A model generated the notes under the pieces. The model searched no databases. It was not told the origin of the DNA and saw only the letters and a list, made by a program, of their open reading frames with translations. Shown piece by piece: positions 1 to 10,593 of a stretch of DNA of 64,000 nt (positions are counted from its first letter, which is position 1; each line of letters starts with the position of its first letter). The translations under genes and the position numbers were made by a program. Source of the stretch: Holtermannia corniformis (taxonomy: Eukaryota; Basidiomycota; Tremellomycetes; Holtermanniales); NCBI GenBank assembly GCA_001599935.1, contig BCIJ01000033.1, forward strand, positions 1-64,000. Reading direction: 5' to 3'.

Positions 1-2
1 GA

Positions 3-1019
3 ACCAACAAGACGCTGGTCCAGATGCTGCGCGCTCATGTGACAAGGAGTCAGAAGACGTGGAGTCGTGCGCTGACGCGGATTGCGTTTGCAGTCAACGC
101 AACCCGCAATGCCAGCACTCAGCTCTCGCCCGCAGAAGTGGTGTACGGGCAGCCGTTGCGTATTGTACCGCCGCTCAGCACCACAGAGATCAACATTGGA
201 GAGCGCGAGGGACAGAGTGAGGCCGAGCGACTGCACCACGAGCTGCAGACAGCGAGAGACGCACTGACTGCAGGCCTGCCCAAAGTGGATGAGAATGTTG
301 AACACGCCCGTGACAACCTGACATTGGCCAAAGCGGCGCAGGCAGTGCAGGCCAACCGGCATCGTGGCCCCGAGATCGTGTACAAGGTTGGCGACCTGGT
401 GTTGCTCGACACTGCAGACCGGCGCAGGGAGTTCAAGGACGGATCAACCGAGAAACAACGCAGAGCCGCTAAGTTGTTCCCCAGATGGGCTGGCCCGTAC
501 GCAGTCACAGACGCTAATCCATCTCGCTCCTCCTACGCACTGGAACTCCCAGACGGCGACAAGACGTACAACCGCTTCCATGCCTCGCTCCTCAAGCCGT
601 ACCATGCCAACGACGAGGCTGCCTTTCCTTCGCGCGGTCCGGGTGCGGTGAGCCAGAGAACTGCACCTGAGATTGCGCCCGCACCGTCAGCGTCAGCTAC
701 ACCCGCCCCCGTCCCCGCCCGCAACACCGCCGCAACTGCCCCCACTCGCCAGCACGTAGTCCGTATCCTTGACACCAAGACGAAGCAACGCAAGCGGAAC
801 GGCATGCTGCTCACCACGTCTTGGTACCAGATCCTGCTCCGCGGCGAGCACTCTCCACGCTGGGTCCTCGAGGCAGACGGCAAGCAGCTCGACGGCTGGT
901 TCGAGGCTCTGAGCGAGTACAACACGGCCGAGGGCGACGACTTTGGCGATTGGTGGGANGACAACGACACAGCGGCGGCGGTGCGGACCGTATTGGGCCA
1001 GGACNCCAATTTTCAGTGA
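3..1019 (+). CDS. Ty3/gypsy-type retrotransposon polyprotein, 3' end (integrase C-terminal part)
   Basis: The frame is open from base 3, so only the C-terminus of a longer polyprotein lies in the window. It opens with TNKTLVQMLRAHV, the segment after the catalytic glutamate in gypsy-type integrases, followed by a conserved-looking RIAFAVNAT...LSPAEVVYGQPL stretch. A later block (VGDLVLLDT ... FPRWAGPYAV ... ALELPDG...NRFHASLLKPY) matches the C-terminal SH3-like/GPY region of Ty3/gypsy integrases. The tail is Pro/Ala-rich, then KRNGMLLTTSWYQILLRGEHSPRWVLEADGK-like, which could be a degenerate chromodomain-type module (inference). N bases at about 959 and 1005 leave two residues undetermined. 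The stop codon lies inside the first unit of the tandem repeat. Whether the element is active cannot be judged because gag, protease, RT and RNase H are outside the window. Confidence 0.85.
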   Translation, partial: TNKTLVQMLRAHVTRSQKTWSRALTRIAFAVNATRNASTQLSPAEVVYGQPLRIVPPLSTTEINIGEREGQSEAERLHHELQTARDALTAGLPKVDENVEHARDNLTLAKAAQAVQANRHRGPEIVYKVGDLVLLDTADRRREFKDGSTEKQRRAAKLFPRWAGPYAVTDANPSRSSYALELPDGDKTYNRFHASLLKPYHANDEAAFPSRGPGAVSQRTAPEIAPAPSASATPAPVPARNTAATAPTRQHVVRILDTKTKQRKRNGMLLTTSWYQILLRGEHSPRWVLEADGKQLDGWFEALSEYNTAEGDDFGDWWXDNDTAAAVRTVLGQDXNFQ

Positions 1020-1487
1020 AGAGACGCGCAATACGGGTGGCCGGACTGGAGAGGGAGGCTGCCAACCTTTCAGGGCCAGGACGCCAACCGTTCAGTGACA
1101 AGACGCAAAATACGGTTGGCCGGACTGGAGAAGGAGGGCCGCTGCTAAAACCCTCCGCGAGCCGGACTGGGCCAGGACGCAGTTTTCCACCGTACTGGGC
1201 CAGGACGCCAACTTTTCTGGACGCAAAATACGGTTGGCCGGACTGGAGAGGGAGAGCCGCGGCTAAAACCTCCGCGATCCGTACTGGGCCAGGACGCCAA
1301 CTTCAGCGAAAAGACGCGAAATCCGGGTGGCCGGACTGNAGAGGGAGGCCGCTGATAAACCCTCCGCGATCCGGACTGGGCCAGGACGCCAACTTTTCAG
1401 TGAAAAGACGCGAAATCCGGTTGGCCGGACTGGAGAGGGAGGGCCGCGGCTAAAACCTCCACGACCCGGACTGGGCCAAGACGCCCC
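1005..1487 (+). repeat. Tandem repeat array, about five imperfect units of roughly 80-120 bp
   Basis: Units recur with the shared string GGCCGGACTGGAGAGGGAGG, then a GCC-GC-GCTAAAACCTCC-like segment, CGATCCG(G/T)ACTGGGCCAGGACGCC, and TTTTCAGTGAAAAGACG. Unit lengths vary through small indels. The array starts at the last codons of the retrotransposon polyprotein, so its stop codon is repeat-derived. One N at about 1339. It may belong to the untranslated 3' part of the element or be a separate minisatellite. Confidence 0.8.
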
Positions 1488-2297
1488 TCTGACGCTGCAA
1501 GCCGCATGGCGGGGAGCATTTTCAGGGTGGGTGAGGGTGTAAGTCCGCCACACCGTCCTTACTTGCAAGTTGTCCGCGAGCTTTGAGCTTTGTAGTTGAC
1601 GGCGCGGCGCGCCGTCTTCGCTCATCAATCTTTCCGCCTAGCACAGAGTACTCTAGCGATACATCTGGTTGCTGTTTTGCTTCCTCGTCCAGCGCCTAGC
1701 CCCACCCAGTAGTGTTGACCCGCGCGGTCTTCCAGCACCATGTTCTCCTGGGCAAGGTCCGCAAGTTTGCCTGCCAAGACTGCCTCTTCCACACGAGTGG
1801 GTAGATCGGGGTCGGTGCCAAGGGCCTACAAAGCGTCAGCACTGCAGCTTGCCCACAGCCTGACTTCAACATACACCTCCTGCAGGTGCAGGCTGAAGAA
1901 GCGGAATCTCTTGTTGGTCTGCCATCGTTGCAATTGAGGGTCTGTAAGCTGGTGGGGGTGTAGTGCTCTTCTCTGCGGATGCGCACAACCCTAAACGGGG
2001 ACGCTGCGCCCAGTAGAACTGGTGAAAAAAAACCAAAACAGCGAACAATGGGTGGAAAAGTGCCACTCTCAGTTGCTCCTTCCAGAACTTAGGCTGAACA
2101 CAATAAAACACCGCAACAAACACCAATTCCACCACAACAAACCACCAACAAGACTAGGCAACACCAGCAAACGTCCCAGGGACCCCAAATACCCCCAGCA
2201 CCATACCAATTTCATCATTACACACACCCAAACTCCCCATTTCGCCCTCCAGACACATCAAAATCAGCAACGCTCAATTCTTCAAGCAGGGGGTACT
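1488..2297 (+). other. Non-coding internal part of the LTR element, ending in a polypurine tract
   Basis: No recognisable protein in either strand; the open frames here are short and biased (one Q/H/N-rich). The stretch ends in CAAGCAGGGGG (about 2283-2293) directly before the LTR at 2298, which fits the 3' polypurine tract that primes plus-strand synthesis in Ty3/gypsy elements. I therefore read 1-2297 as the 3' internal part of one element. Confidence 0.5.
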
Positions 2298-2880
2298 TGT
2301 TACGACCTGTCAATGTCCCGTAACACAAGCTCATCAATATCGGCTATAATCGGCTCTACTAGGCTCTACACACAAGACTTCCCTATTGTTCTTCCCCACA
2401 AACGGTGTACTGCCTTATTGTTCCTCTCCACACCTCGACCGCCTACGGCTACCACTCTTATTGTTCTTCTCCACACTTCAGTCGTCACTCTATTGTTCCT
2501 CCCCACACTTCATCCGCCTGCGGCCGCCTCCTTATTGTTCTCCATCCTATTGTTCTCCAAAGAACAATAGACCTTTGCCNCCCAGGACAACCGCCAGCAC
2601 CCACCAGGCCAAAAGGTATATAAGGAGGGGGTCCAGAGGGCAGTTGGGTTCTTCTTCCCTTAAGGATCCAATATCATAAGTTACTCCCCATCTTCCTCTC
2701 GACTTGGCACATCTCTCTCTTTACTATCTTACTTGATATACACCTGTGCAACACCTGTCAACCTCTTCTGGCAAGCCCATCCGGGATCCTTCCTTGCCAC
2801 TCATTGTCCCACAGCATAAAGACCATTATCTGTGCCACGTCACCTGGCTCTGGTCACGCTCTCTGTGCCCAGGCCTAACA
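2298..2880 (+). repeat. LTR 1 (583 bp), probable 3' LTR of the upstream element
   Basis: It starts TGTTACGACC and ends GCCTAACA, the TG...CA ends of an LTR. A TATA box (GTATATAAGG, about 2614) is followed by AAGGATCCAATATCATA, which recurs in LTR 2. GTACT stands directly before the LTR and again after it, overlapping the next LTR by one base. This could be a 5-bp target duplication, or could reflect how the two LTRs abut. One N at about 2580. Confidence 0.7.
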
Positions 2881-2884
2881 GTAC

Positions 2885-3275
2885 TGTTACGACCCGTAAC
2901 TGACTCGTAAGACAAGAACCAATCAGCGCCCTCCAAGAACTGCCACTCAGTTGCCACCAACCTAATACTCTGCCTCCGGCTTCGACTCTAGCTTCAACTT
3001 AGCTTCAACTTCAACTCCGCCTCCACCTAGAGTCTTTTCCTATTGTCTTTCCATTGTATATAAGACCCATCCTTGGGACCCAGTTCCCAAGGATCCAATA
3101 TCATACGTTATCCACTCTCAAGCCTCACTACCACTTGCCCTCAAGACATCAAGCACCCAGGTCAGATCTGAACCTCTAGTGAGCACCCGGTCCTGTGCAA
3201 CAGGCTATTTCCCTTTCCTCCCCCACTCTACTCTGTCCACCCTGGTTTGGCCTTCTGCCGTGCCCGGGCCTAACA
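2885..3275 (+). repeat. LTR 2 (391 bp), related to LTR 1, same orientation
   Basis: It begins TGTTACGACCCGTAAC and ends GGGCCTAACA, matching the ends of LTR 1. It has its own TATA box (TTGTATATAAGAC, about 3053) and the same AAGGATCCAATATCATA block downstream. It is shorter and differs between the ends, so it is a related subfamily rather than a recent duplicate. With no internal region after it, it is a solo LTR or part of a nested or recombined arrangement. Confidence 0.65.
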
Positions 3276-3312
3276 CAGTCAACTGGCTTCATCGCGAAAA
3301 GCGTGTAATAAT

Positions 3313-3324
3313 AGGGGTGTTCAA
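3313..3324 (+). repeat. Left terminal inverted repeat of the Harbinger element
   Basis: AGGGGTGTTCAA, preceded by the target duplication AAT (3310-3312); pairs with 6270-6281. Confidence 0.9.
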
Positions 3325-3503
3325 ATATTGAGTACGCGCCTCAGTACGAAATAGGGTACGAAGTGTAATAGGCCTGAGTAATGGACTACCCCGTACGCGG
3401 CGAAAGCATGTACGCTAGGCTTGCAGTCACGTGCACCCGCCACCGACAATCTCAAGACTGCACTTGAGCTACTTGAACTACTCTACACACTTCTGCTTGC
3501 ACG

Positions 3504-4834
3504 ATGCCGCGCTATACTGAGAAGGCAAGGTTCGAGAGAAGCCTGAGCAAGATGGTGGACACCATGCGCAGGTCTGTGGATGATCTAGACAACGAGGAAT
3601 TTGATGATCTGCAAGATCTTGAGGATCTCCTCTTTTTGTCTCAAAACTCGCGATACCTCACTCGCCAGCGCCCAGAAGGGCAGCGGAGGAGAAAGGATGG
3701 CAAGGCAGTCTTCGAGGCCATCGAGGCGCTGCCCGAGCGCGACTTTCAGAGGCACTTTAGGGTGTTTCAAGACGAATTATACCGCATCGATGACTTGATC
3801 AAAGATCACCCTGTTTTCCACAGTCCGGTGGCTCGGCGACCTCAGCTGCCATCCAAATACCAGCTTATGGTCCTCCTCTATCATCTAGGCCATAGCGGGA
3901 CGGCTATGGGCTACCGGGTAGCCCGTCAAGTCTTCCATATCGGCGGTAAGTACGGCTGCTGAGATGCACGGCGTCTGACGGTCTGTAGAGGGTACCCTCC
4001 TACGCTACGTCATACGCTGCTGTACTGCCATCCTGTCTATCGCCCACGAGCACCTCCAGTGGCCAGATGCCGAGGAGAGGGAGGATATGGTGCGCAAGGC
4101 AGGCTTGCCGGGATGTCTTGGCTACATAGACGGCTTTTTTGCTGTCCTAGCTGCTCGCCCGGCTCGTTCTGACTTCCGGGCGTACTTTACACGCAAGCAC
4201 AACTACGCCTTCAACGTTCTGCTGGTGTGTGACGACGACAAGCGCATACGGTACCTCGAGCAAGGCTGGCCGGGTGCTACCGGCGATTGGCGGATATACG
4301 AGGCATCTGTGCTGTTCCGGCACCCAGAGAGGTACTTCTCGGATGGCCAGTACCTGCTGGGTGACGCTGGGTTTAGCAATTGCGATACCCTGGTCAGTAT
4401 GTTCCGCAGAGGTCGGCAAGATCAGCTACCGGCGGAAAGGGTATGTAGTACCCGCTCTGTGTCTTTTTAAGCTCATTCGGCTGCAGCGAGAGTTCAACAA
4501 GTGTGTTGCCAAGCACCGGGTGCTTGTGGAGAACACAATTGGGCTCCTGAAAGCGCGCTGGCAGTATCTGCGCTGCATGCGCATCAATATCAACGAGCAA
4601 CGCGGCGATCGTATGGCGATGACCCTCATACACGTCGCTGCAGTGCTTCACAACCTCCTGCTTGCCTCGGTGGATGATTTCGATGACGAGGAAAACCGCC
4701 AGGACATCGAGAGGGAGCCGGACAATGCAGATCTGCAAGGACTGCTTGATGCCGAGCGGGCGCGCGGTGCACGCGATGTAAGGCGTACACAGCTGCTGGC
4801 ACAGCTACGGTTGCATGATATGGATGAACTGTAA
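3504..4834 (+). CDS. Harbinger transposase (DDE_Tnp_4 / HARBI1-like)
   Basis: Exons 3504-3945, 3989-4440 and 4472-4834 give 418 aa with no internal stop. The N-terminus is acidic (DNEEFDDLQDLEDLL), followed by the helical segment found upstream of the nuclease core. The catalytic region shows the first Asp in GCLGYIDGFF (usually GxIDGT), the second in the GATGDWRIYEAS block, GDAGF before the last third, and the Glu in VLVENTIGLLKARW. All three DDE positions are therefore kept. The second intron is only 31 nt, but has a GTATGT donor and a TTTTTAAG acceptor and restores the frame. The protein should cut and paste this element, together with its divergent partner. The C-terminal tail is charged. 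Confidence 0.85.
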
Positions 4835-4899
4835 CCCGTGTGATGATTTGATACATATATAAAACAACACAGGACAAGATCGACATATAAACAACAACA

Positions 4900-6073
4900 T
4901 TACTCGTCATCGTTGTCATCGTTGTCCAACATCGAAATATACTCCTTGTACTTCGCCAGCGCGGCTGGGAAGTCAAGATTCATTTCGACTTGGATCTTAC
5001 GCACCGCATCTAGCTTGCGGTGCTTGTCCTCGAGCTTCAGGGGTTTTTGGCGCTGAACCTCGGTGCTTTTCCGGCTTGCATGTGTTTCGCCGAAAACGCT
5101 CATGTTGCTGCTCATATCACCTTTTTCTACAGCGTTAGCACCTATCCGCAAGTCCTGTGATGAACACTGACCAGTACGAGCGCGCTTGACACTGGCCTTG
5201 CCCTTTCCGGCCGACCTCTTCGCCGGAGATGACGACTGCGCCGGGACAGGCGTTGATGGCCGAGCGTCATCCTCTTCCGAGGTTCCCGAGCCTTGGGAAG
5301 ACTGCCGCGCGTTCACCAGTGCCCGGTTGAGGTCTGCCAGGGCAGCATCGACATTTTGAGTGTTGCCAGGCGCCGTAGGGCGTGCAACTGCCGAATTGCC
5401 AATAATCTCACGCATACGGACCCAGTGGGGACAAAGCTCGATGAGAGGCTCTGCGAGGATGTCAGAATGTGCGTGGCCATGGTACAGGACGGTCAGAAGG
5501 CTCACGAAGCAGATATTCCTCGTCAGACACGCCGGGAGCCCTGGGACCGAGAGATTCGTTTGCCAGGTACTCCTGGCCAGTATTATCAAGGAAGGAGAGC
5601 GCCTTCTTGTACTTCTGGTGCTCTCTGCTCCACTGGGAAGGTTTCAGAGCAAGTACAAGCGTCAGACACACGCAGTCACTCACGAATGACTTTGTTGTCT
5701 TCAAAGTCTGCTCAACCTTGCAACCGGCCGCCTGGAAGGCGCTCTGGATCTCTGGCCAGACCTTGGTGGGTCCCCAGCCGGTGTTCTTGTCGCCAATGAT
5801 GGCCCAGCAGTCGTAGTTGTACTTGTTACTCAACCAATCGAATAAAACATTGGCAGAGCTTTGGCTTCGGTCGTCGCGAGCGTCCTTGGTCCAGGAGGGA
5901 CCTACGGCAGCGGGGACGTCTTCAGCACTCTCCTGAGGGTGACTATACGTGATATGGGACGATTACAAGACGATGTTGCCAAAGTACGTGGTTCGAGGTG
6001 GAAAATCATGCGTCAGTTTGAACCCTCGCCACTGGCTTAATACTGACCGTGAGGAGCTGGCTTTGGGAGGCAT
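4900..6073 (-). CDS. Harbinger accessory protein (Myb/SANT-like DNA-binding partner)
   Basis: Exons read downward 6073-6044, 5932-5684, 5632-5506 and 5450-4900 give 318 aa. Residues about 20-70 (WTKDARDD...LFDWL...GWGPTKVWPEIQSAFQAAG) form the tryptophan-spaced helical pattern of the Myb/SANT-like domain found in the second protein of PIF/Harbinger elements. Next comes KYKKALSFLDNTGQ and LIELCPHWVRMREIIG, also typical of fungal members. The middle is Ser/Thr/Lys-rich and low complexity. The C-terminus is a charged helix ending in acidic DNDDNDDE. In characterised Harbinger elements this partner imports or guides the transposase to the transposon ends; that role is inferred here from position and fold. 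Confidence 0.75.
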
Positions 6074-6269
6074 AGCGTACCGAACTGTCTTGAACTGGTC
6101 CTGAACTTGAGAGGCTTGGATGTGCAACAGTAAGATATTACGAGCAAGTCGTACTCTATGGTCGTTTCCCGTACCGCTCAAGACGTGTACGCGGCGTCCC
6201 AGCCAAAATATACTCCCGCGTACCGTACTCTCGCATTACGTAAGACCGTACTCAACTCCGTACCATTAA

Positions 6270-6281
6270 TTGAACACCCCT
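6270..6281 (-). repeat. Right terminal inverted repeat of the Harbinger element
   Basis: TTGAACACCCCT, complement of the left end, followed by the AAT target duplication at 6282-6284. Confidence 0.9.
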
Positions 6282-6523
6282 AATGTGAATTTACTCTCTC
6301 ACGCATCTGGATATGTTGTGCATACAGAGATATATTGCAGCCGGATGAGGACAGGGGCTTGCTACCGCATGCGCTATCTTACCCGTCCCAGTACAACCGG
6401 CGCGGAGACCTGACACGAGGCCTAGATAGACAGCGGCGCAGTCACGGGGTTGTGCGCGAGCTTGCTATGTTCCTGGCATCCTCGCCCGCGATCTTGCCAT
6501 TCGAAGTCTTGGGTGCTGCTGGT

Positions 6524-7337
6524 CTAAGAAGCGGCACGCAGTATTGCGGTGGATGTACCCGGTGTTGTGGTCACGGCGATAGATAGGGGATCATCTTGTC
6601 GATTCTCCGAGACTTCGGGAGCGATTGCTGACGCACTAGCTGGAGTTGCCAGAATCAAACGCACAGCATGAACGAGGTGCAGCGAAACGACGACAGGTGG
6701 CCATCCAGATTCCGTACTCATATCTGCATCGATGATTAGCCACAAGATTACAAGGTTTCGTGGTCCAAATGGATTTAGCTCACCAGCATTGGCAGCGCGA
6801 CTTTCGTCTAAGTCCTCCAAGTCCACTCGGTCGTAAGTGTACCGCTGTCGATACGATGACTCGGATGACTCGGACGGCAAGAGAGGATCTCTGTCTGTGT
6901 TCAGATCCGTGTTGTCTTGGCTCGTCGAGAAGAAAGCAGTGACCGATCCAAGTAGTTGGAGGAGGCAGAGGCCGACGTCCATCATGACGATGCGCGAGAT
7001 AGATGGTATCCTTCCTGTTCAGATCAGCAAACGCGAAGCACGTATACGCGCATAGACGCGTACCTTGACCCACAAAGTCCAAGAGAAGACCGCGAGCACC
7101 GACCGCATCGGTAACGGAGGCCAGCAGGTGCAACAACGTGGCAATGAAGTTGACTGCAATCACCAGGGATGCTAGGGCTAACAGCGACCGAGTCGGGTGG
7201 AGCATGGGTACCGCGGCAATTTCTATGGCATGGTCAGTGCACAATTCACTAAGCCTGTACGGCGCACGTAGCTGAACGGCTATGCGACCCGCCAAGGCGA
7301 GGGCACTTGGTGCTAGGAAGTATTGCTGCAGGGCCAA
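6524..7337 (-). CDS. DUF1746-domain membrane protein (Dsc4-like)
   Basis: Two exons are visible: from about 7337 down to the intron beginning at the GTACGCGTC donor (about 7061), then from about 7013 to the stop at 6524. The first holds hydrophobic segments (SLLALASLVIAVNFIATLLHLL) followed by GARGLLLDFVGQ; the second opens with PSISRIVMMDVGLCLLQLLG. The order 'G-LLLDF(V/I)GQ - SR - LLLDxxLxxLQLL' is the signature of DUF1746. In fission yeast DUF1746 is found in Dsc4, a subunit of the Golgi Dsc E3 ligase that activates SREBP. The C-terminal part is hydrophilic and Ser/Asp-rich. The true start is unresolved; an additional short 5' exon near 7430 is possible. Divergent from the Scm3 gene. Confidence 0.55.
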
Positions 7338-7692
7338 GGCTTGAACAGCGATCGCTACCTGGTCAGCGTCAGCTTAGCCCTGGATCTCTGCGAGTGTCAA
7401 GGTCACCGAAGCGACGACATGTCGGCGTTGAGGACCGTATGCCATGAATGTCCGTGGTAGCATTTCATGACGAAAGTAAAGTCGCGTGGCCCCGTGAAGT
7501 TGTCGCGGGCAACAGTCGCGTCGATTTGCCCGGCCAAAACAATCACTTTCCGAAGCCTAGGAGCGGTGCACTACTGTGAGCCCGAAGGAATCGCATGGCG
7601 TCGTCAGATCGACAATAGCAGCGCGGCCTGAATGTCCAGGTATGCCCGCGATCTCGTTGCATTTGACACACTGACGCGTTGTAGGTCACCCC
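7338..7692. promoter_or_regulatory. Intergenic region between the divergent DUF1746 and Scm3 genes
   Basis: About 350 bp with no convincing coding sequence apart from a possible 5' exon of the DUF1746 gene. It must contain both promoters; no clear TATA box is seen. Confidence 0.4.
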
Positions 7693-10593
7693 ATGTCTGT
7701 GTCCTCTTCCCCCACGCCACGTCCAAAGTCGGCGTTTTTCCCTGTACCCTTCAAAGTTTGTGACTACTCTCGACCGCATACGCCGCTATTTCCCTCCAGC
7801 CCTGTATCCTCCAGCCCCGTCCACTCTTCTGGATTGCTTCCACCCCCTTCTTCGGCACTCCTCCGTTATGTCAAGTCCTCTTCAACCGCTCCGCCATCGG
7901 ATGATCTTCCTAAACTGCGTTACGAGTCCTCACTGCGACTCCTCTCTGCATGGGAGTCGATAGCGGAGAGGTATAGCGACGTCAATCCGGAGGAGGAGGA
8001 CGAAATTGACATTCGCACCGGAGAAATCGTCTTAGATCGGGGAAAGTTGAGAGGATTGGCACCGCGAGAGTTCGGGGACGGCGAGCTTGACCATGACGGT
8101 GCCAGCAGTGGGGAACTCAGCAAATGCAATGACCCGGCAGCGGATGGGTCGGACGACGAAATTGGCGGGTGGGGCGACGCAGGCGGTTTGGATCTGCAAA
8201 TCCTCGACGCAAAGCTGATTGCGCAAGTTGAGCAATCCGCAGCACAACGCTCGCAATGGACCGACGCAGATCGCGATGATCTGCAGTCTTTCATGGCAGC
8301 CGAACGTCGATGTCAAGCCCAGGCCGGAAATGAAGCTGGCATTCCGATCGAGGGCGACAGCTCACTACGGCGGAGTATTAGTGTACCGCTTTTAACTTCT
8401 CGCGATGCGCTGCGGACTTCGTTGCATCCTGCATCGCGAAGAACCGTCTACTCTAATGACGCTCATGGGTTTTTTCCACCATCCGATGATCCGCCGTCCG
8501 AGGATGAACTTGCCTTGGCCGTGGTCAGGGGAAGGATTGCGACACCACAAGCCCTTGCATCAGATAGCAATCGTAGGACAGTGATTGTGAGTATGTTCCA
8601 TTCGGTTTGAAGTTGAAAAGTGACCAATGGATAGCCCACTTCGCGCAAAGCCTTGGCAGGATCATCGTCGGCTGCAATGACAAATGTCCAGGGGCGGGTC
8701 GCCGAAGTGTCGTCCTCGTCGCCCCCTTTTGCCGCTCTACGGCGTCGAGAAGCACAGGGAGTGGGCATACGCAGCTCGAAGGCTCAGGGTAAATTGCCTG
8801 TCCTGTCGGCAGCGTCTAGGCCAACACGACCGGGTGCGCCAGTCCCGGAAGCCATTCGGTCCACGCCCCGTCCCGTTGTCAAGCACGGGTCGGTTGGCAG
8901 GGCAAGGTTATGCTCGGTTTTGATCCATCGAGCAGCACCCAGACAAAGAGATGTCCCCGCCAAAGAGCCCAGCAGCATCGCTCGTAGTCGATCGCTTCCG
9001 CAAATGCAGGACACCCGTGAGCCGGATCAACCCCGTACGCCCTTGGCTCTCGAGCGCACAATCAGCACGGGAAATACAATCACGGCATCGTCCTCGACAA
9101 GGCGCAAGTTCCAGGTGCGCTTTTCTCCACAAGTGGCCTTCATTCCGCCTCTCAGTGTTCCAAAACGCTCGACTGTGGCGTCGCTGCCGACATCGATGAC
9201 AACGCCCATCGGAATTAGCGCAGAGAGAGACGTCGAATCTCTGAGACCGCTCAGTCGCGGATCTGCGGTGACAGACGACTTGTCTTGTATCGCCCGCTCT
9301 GACACGCCGTGTCGGCCGCCAGTGCCTCAACACAACAATCGTACCAATGCTTTTGCGTTGCCTGTGAAATCACGACACCGACCTACACCCTCAGCAGTCA
9401 TCGACATCACTTCACCGTCACCGGCACCTGAACTTGACCCGACCCCAGCGACGCCGACGCACTTGGTGATTGAGCACAGCCCAAGCATTCGGCCAGCACC
9501 TCCGAAGTGTCGAGCTTGTATCGCAGCTGGCGGGCCTCGGGCTATGGGCGCAGCAACGTGCAGTGGGAGTGTGGACGGTGTTGCCTGTGAATTCGTAGTT
9601 GCAACCGAGCTGGCAGCCCAGAATCGCTTACGTCTGGCGCAACGCAAGTCCCGTCAGTCACTCACTGGTATCAAGAAGCGGCCCCGGATCATTTCGTCAC
9701 CGGATGATGATGACGATGTGTTTGGCCTGTTAGCCTCGGCGATAGCTACGCAGGCGTCCATTGTCAACGGTGTCATCGACGGGCAGGACGCTTTGCATCA
9801 ACAAGTGGCAGCTTCCATCGCGCCGAGCATCTCGCCTGGGTCGATGATTCGGCCCACGCAATCGGCACCGGACAAAGCTAAACGAAGCTACACTGCCGAT
9901 GCGAGATCCCCACTGTTGGGCACTGCCCGAAAGCTGAGCTCGCTCTCCTCCAAGGCAGATGTCGATGGATCGTCTGACGACGAATTGGCATTGACGGACG
10001 ATCCAAGGTCGTGCCCACCGGCGCCGAGTCCGCAACTCATAGCCGCGTACCGGCGTCGCCAGTCACTTCGTCCCGATGAACTGCGCAATCGTTCTGCCGG
10101 TTCCGTCGCCCCTTTGCCTACGCCGCCGCTGTCGTTTGCTTCATCAACTTCATCCCGCTCGGCTCGCACGCCGCATCCGATGCTACCCCCTGCCCTACCA
10201 AGCGGCCCGCCCAGCAAACGTCGTCGACTTTTTTCCGGCGACGATCTCATAAGCCATCTCCCAACGCCGGCTCTGTCAGCGTCTCCTTCCCCTCGGATGA
10301 CCCGCCTGTCGCAAGCAACCGGCGTGTCATCCCCTTTTACGCGGCTGTCAATCCCGAGCTCACGAGGCTTGCCTTCGCCTACCGAGTCGACTCGCGGCCG
10401 TAAACCTGCCACGCCGAGAAGTAGGGCTACAGTGAACTCTACCGGCGTTTCAGAGAAGACACCAATGGAGCTTGAATTTGAGCAAATCGCCAAGTCGACG
10501 CCAAGCGGTGATGAGGCCTGGGGTTTGGAGGAGGATGCCCATGGACACGCTCAGTTTTGGCGTGAAGGAACGATTGTACGCCGTCTGTCATGA
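7693..10593 (+). CDS. SCM3: Scm3/HJURP-type CENP-A histone chaperone
   Basis: Exons 7693-8590 and 8660-10593 (phase-1 intron of 69 nt) give about 940 aa. Residues about 75-120 contain RYESSLRLLSAWESIAERYS followed by DEIDIRTGEIVLDRGKLRGL. This matches the Scm3 core ('W-xx-I-xx-KY ... DxIDLxTGEIVxDxGHL'), the segment that binds CENP-A/H4 and loads it at centromeres. The rest is long, low complexity and Ser/Pro-rich. It has acidic patches and a Cys-containing block (KCRACIAAGG...ATCSG, about residue 600) that may bind metal. Budding-yeast Scm3 is far shorter, so this large form is notable but not unusual for basidiomycetes (inference). Alternative: a Scm3-domain protein with another role, which I think unlikely. 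Confidence 0.8.

Larger units (their letters stand above)
3313..6281 (+). mobile_element. PIF/Harbinger DNA transposon, complete (2,969 bp)
   Basis: Both ends carry the perfect 12-bp inverted repeat AGGGGTGTTCAA (3313-3324, and its complement 6270-6281). The flanks share AAT (3310-3312 and 6282-6284), a 3-bp target duplication of the size typical for this superfamily. Sequence just inside both ends is rich in GTACG/CGTAC motifs, possibly protein-binding sites (inference). It carries a spliced DDE transposase on the plus strand and a second spliced gene on the minus strand, arranged tail to tail with 65 bp between their stops. Both reading frames can be closed with GT-AG introns, so the copy looks potentially autonomous. 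Confidence 0.9.

Noticed and set aside
1005..1487. CRISPR-like array
   Set aside because: The repeats are contiguous without unique spacers, unequal in length, and in a fungal genome, so this is a tandem repeat.
2022..2570. Plus-strand open frame as an env-like or accessory retrotransposon protein
   Set aside because: It runs over the LTR border, has strongly biased composition (Q, H, N, then L, F, S) and shows no family signature.
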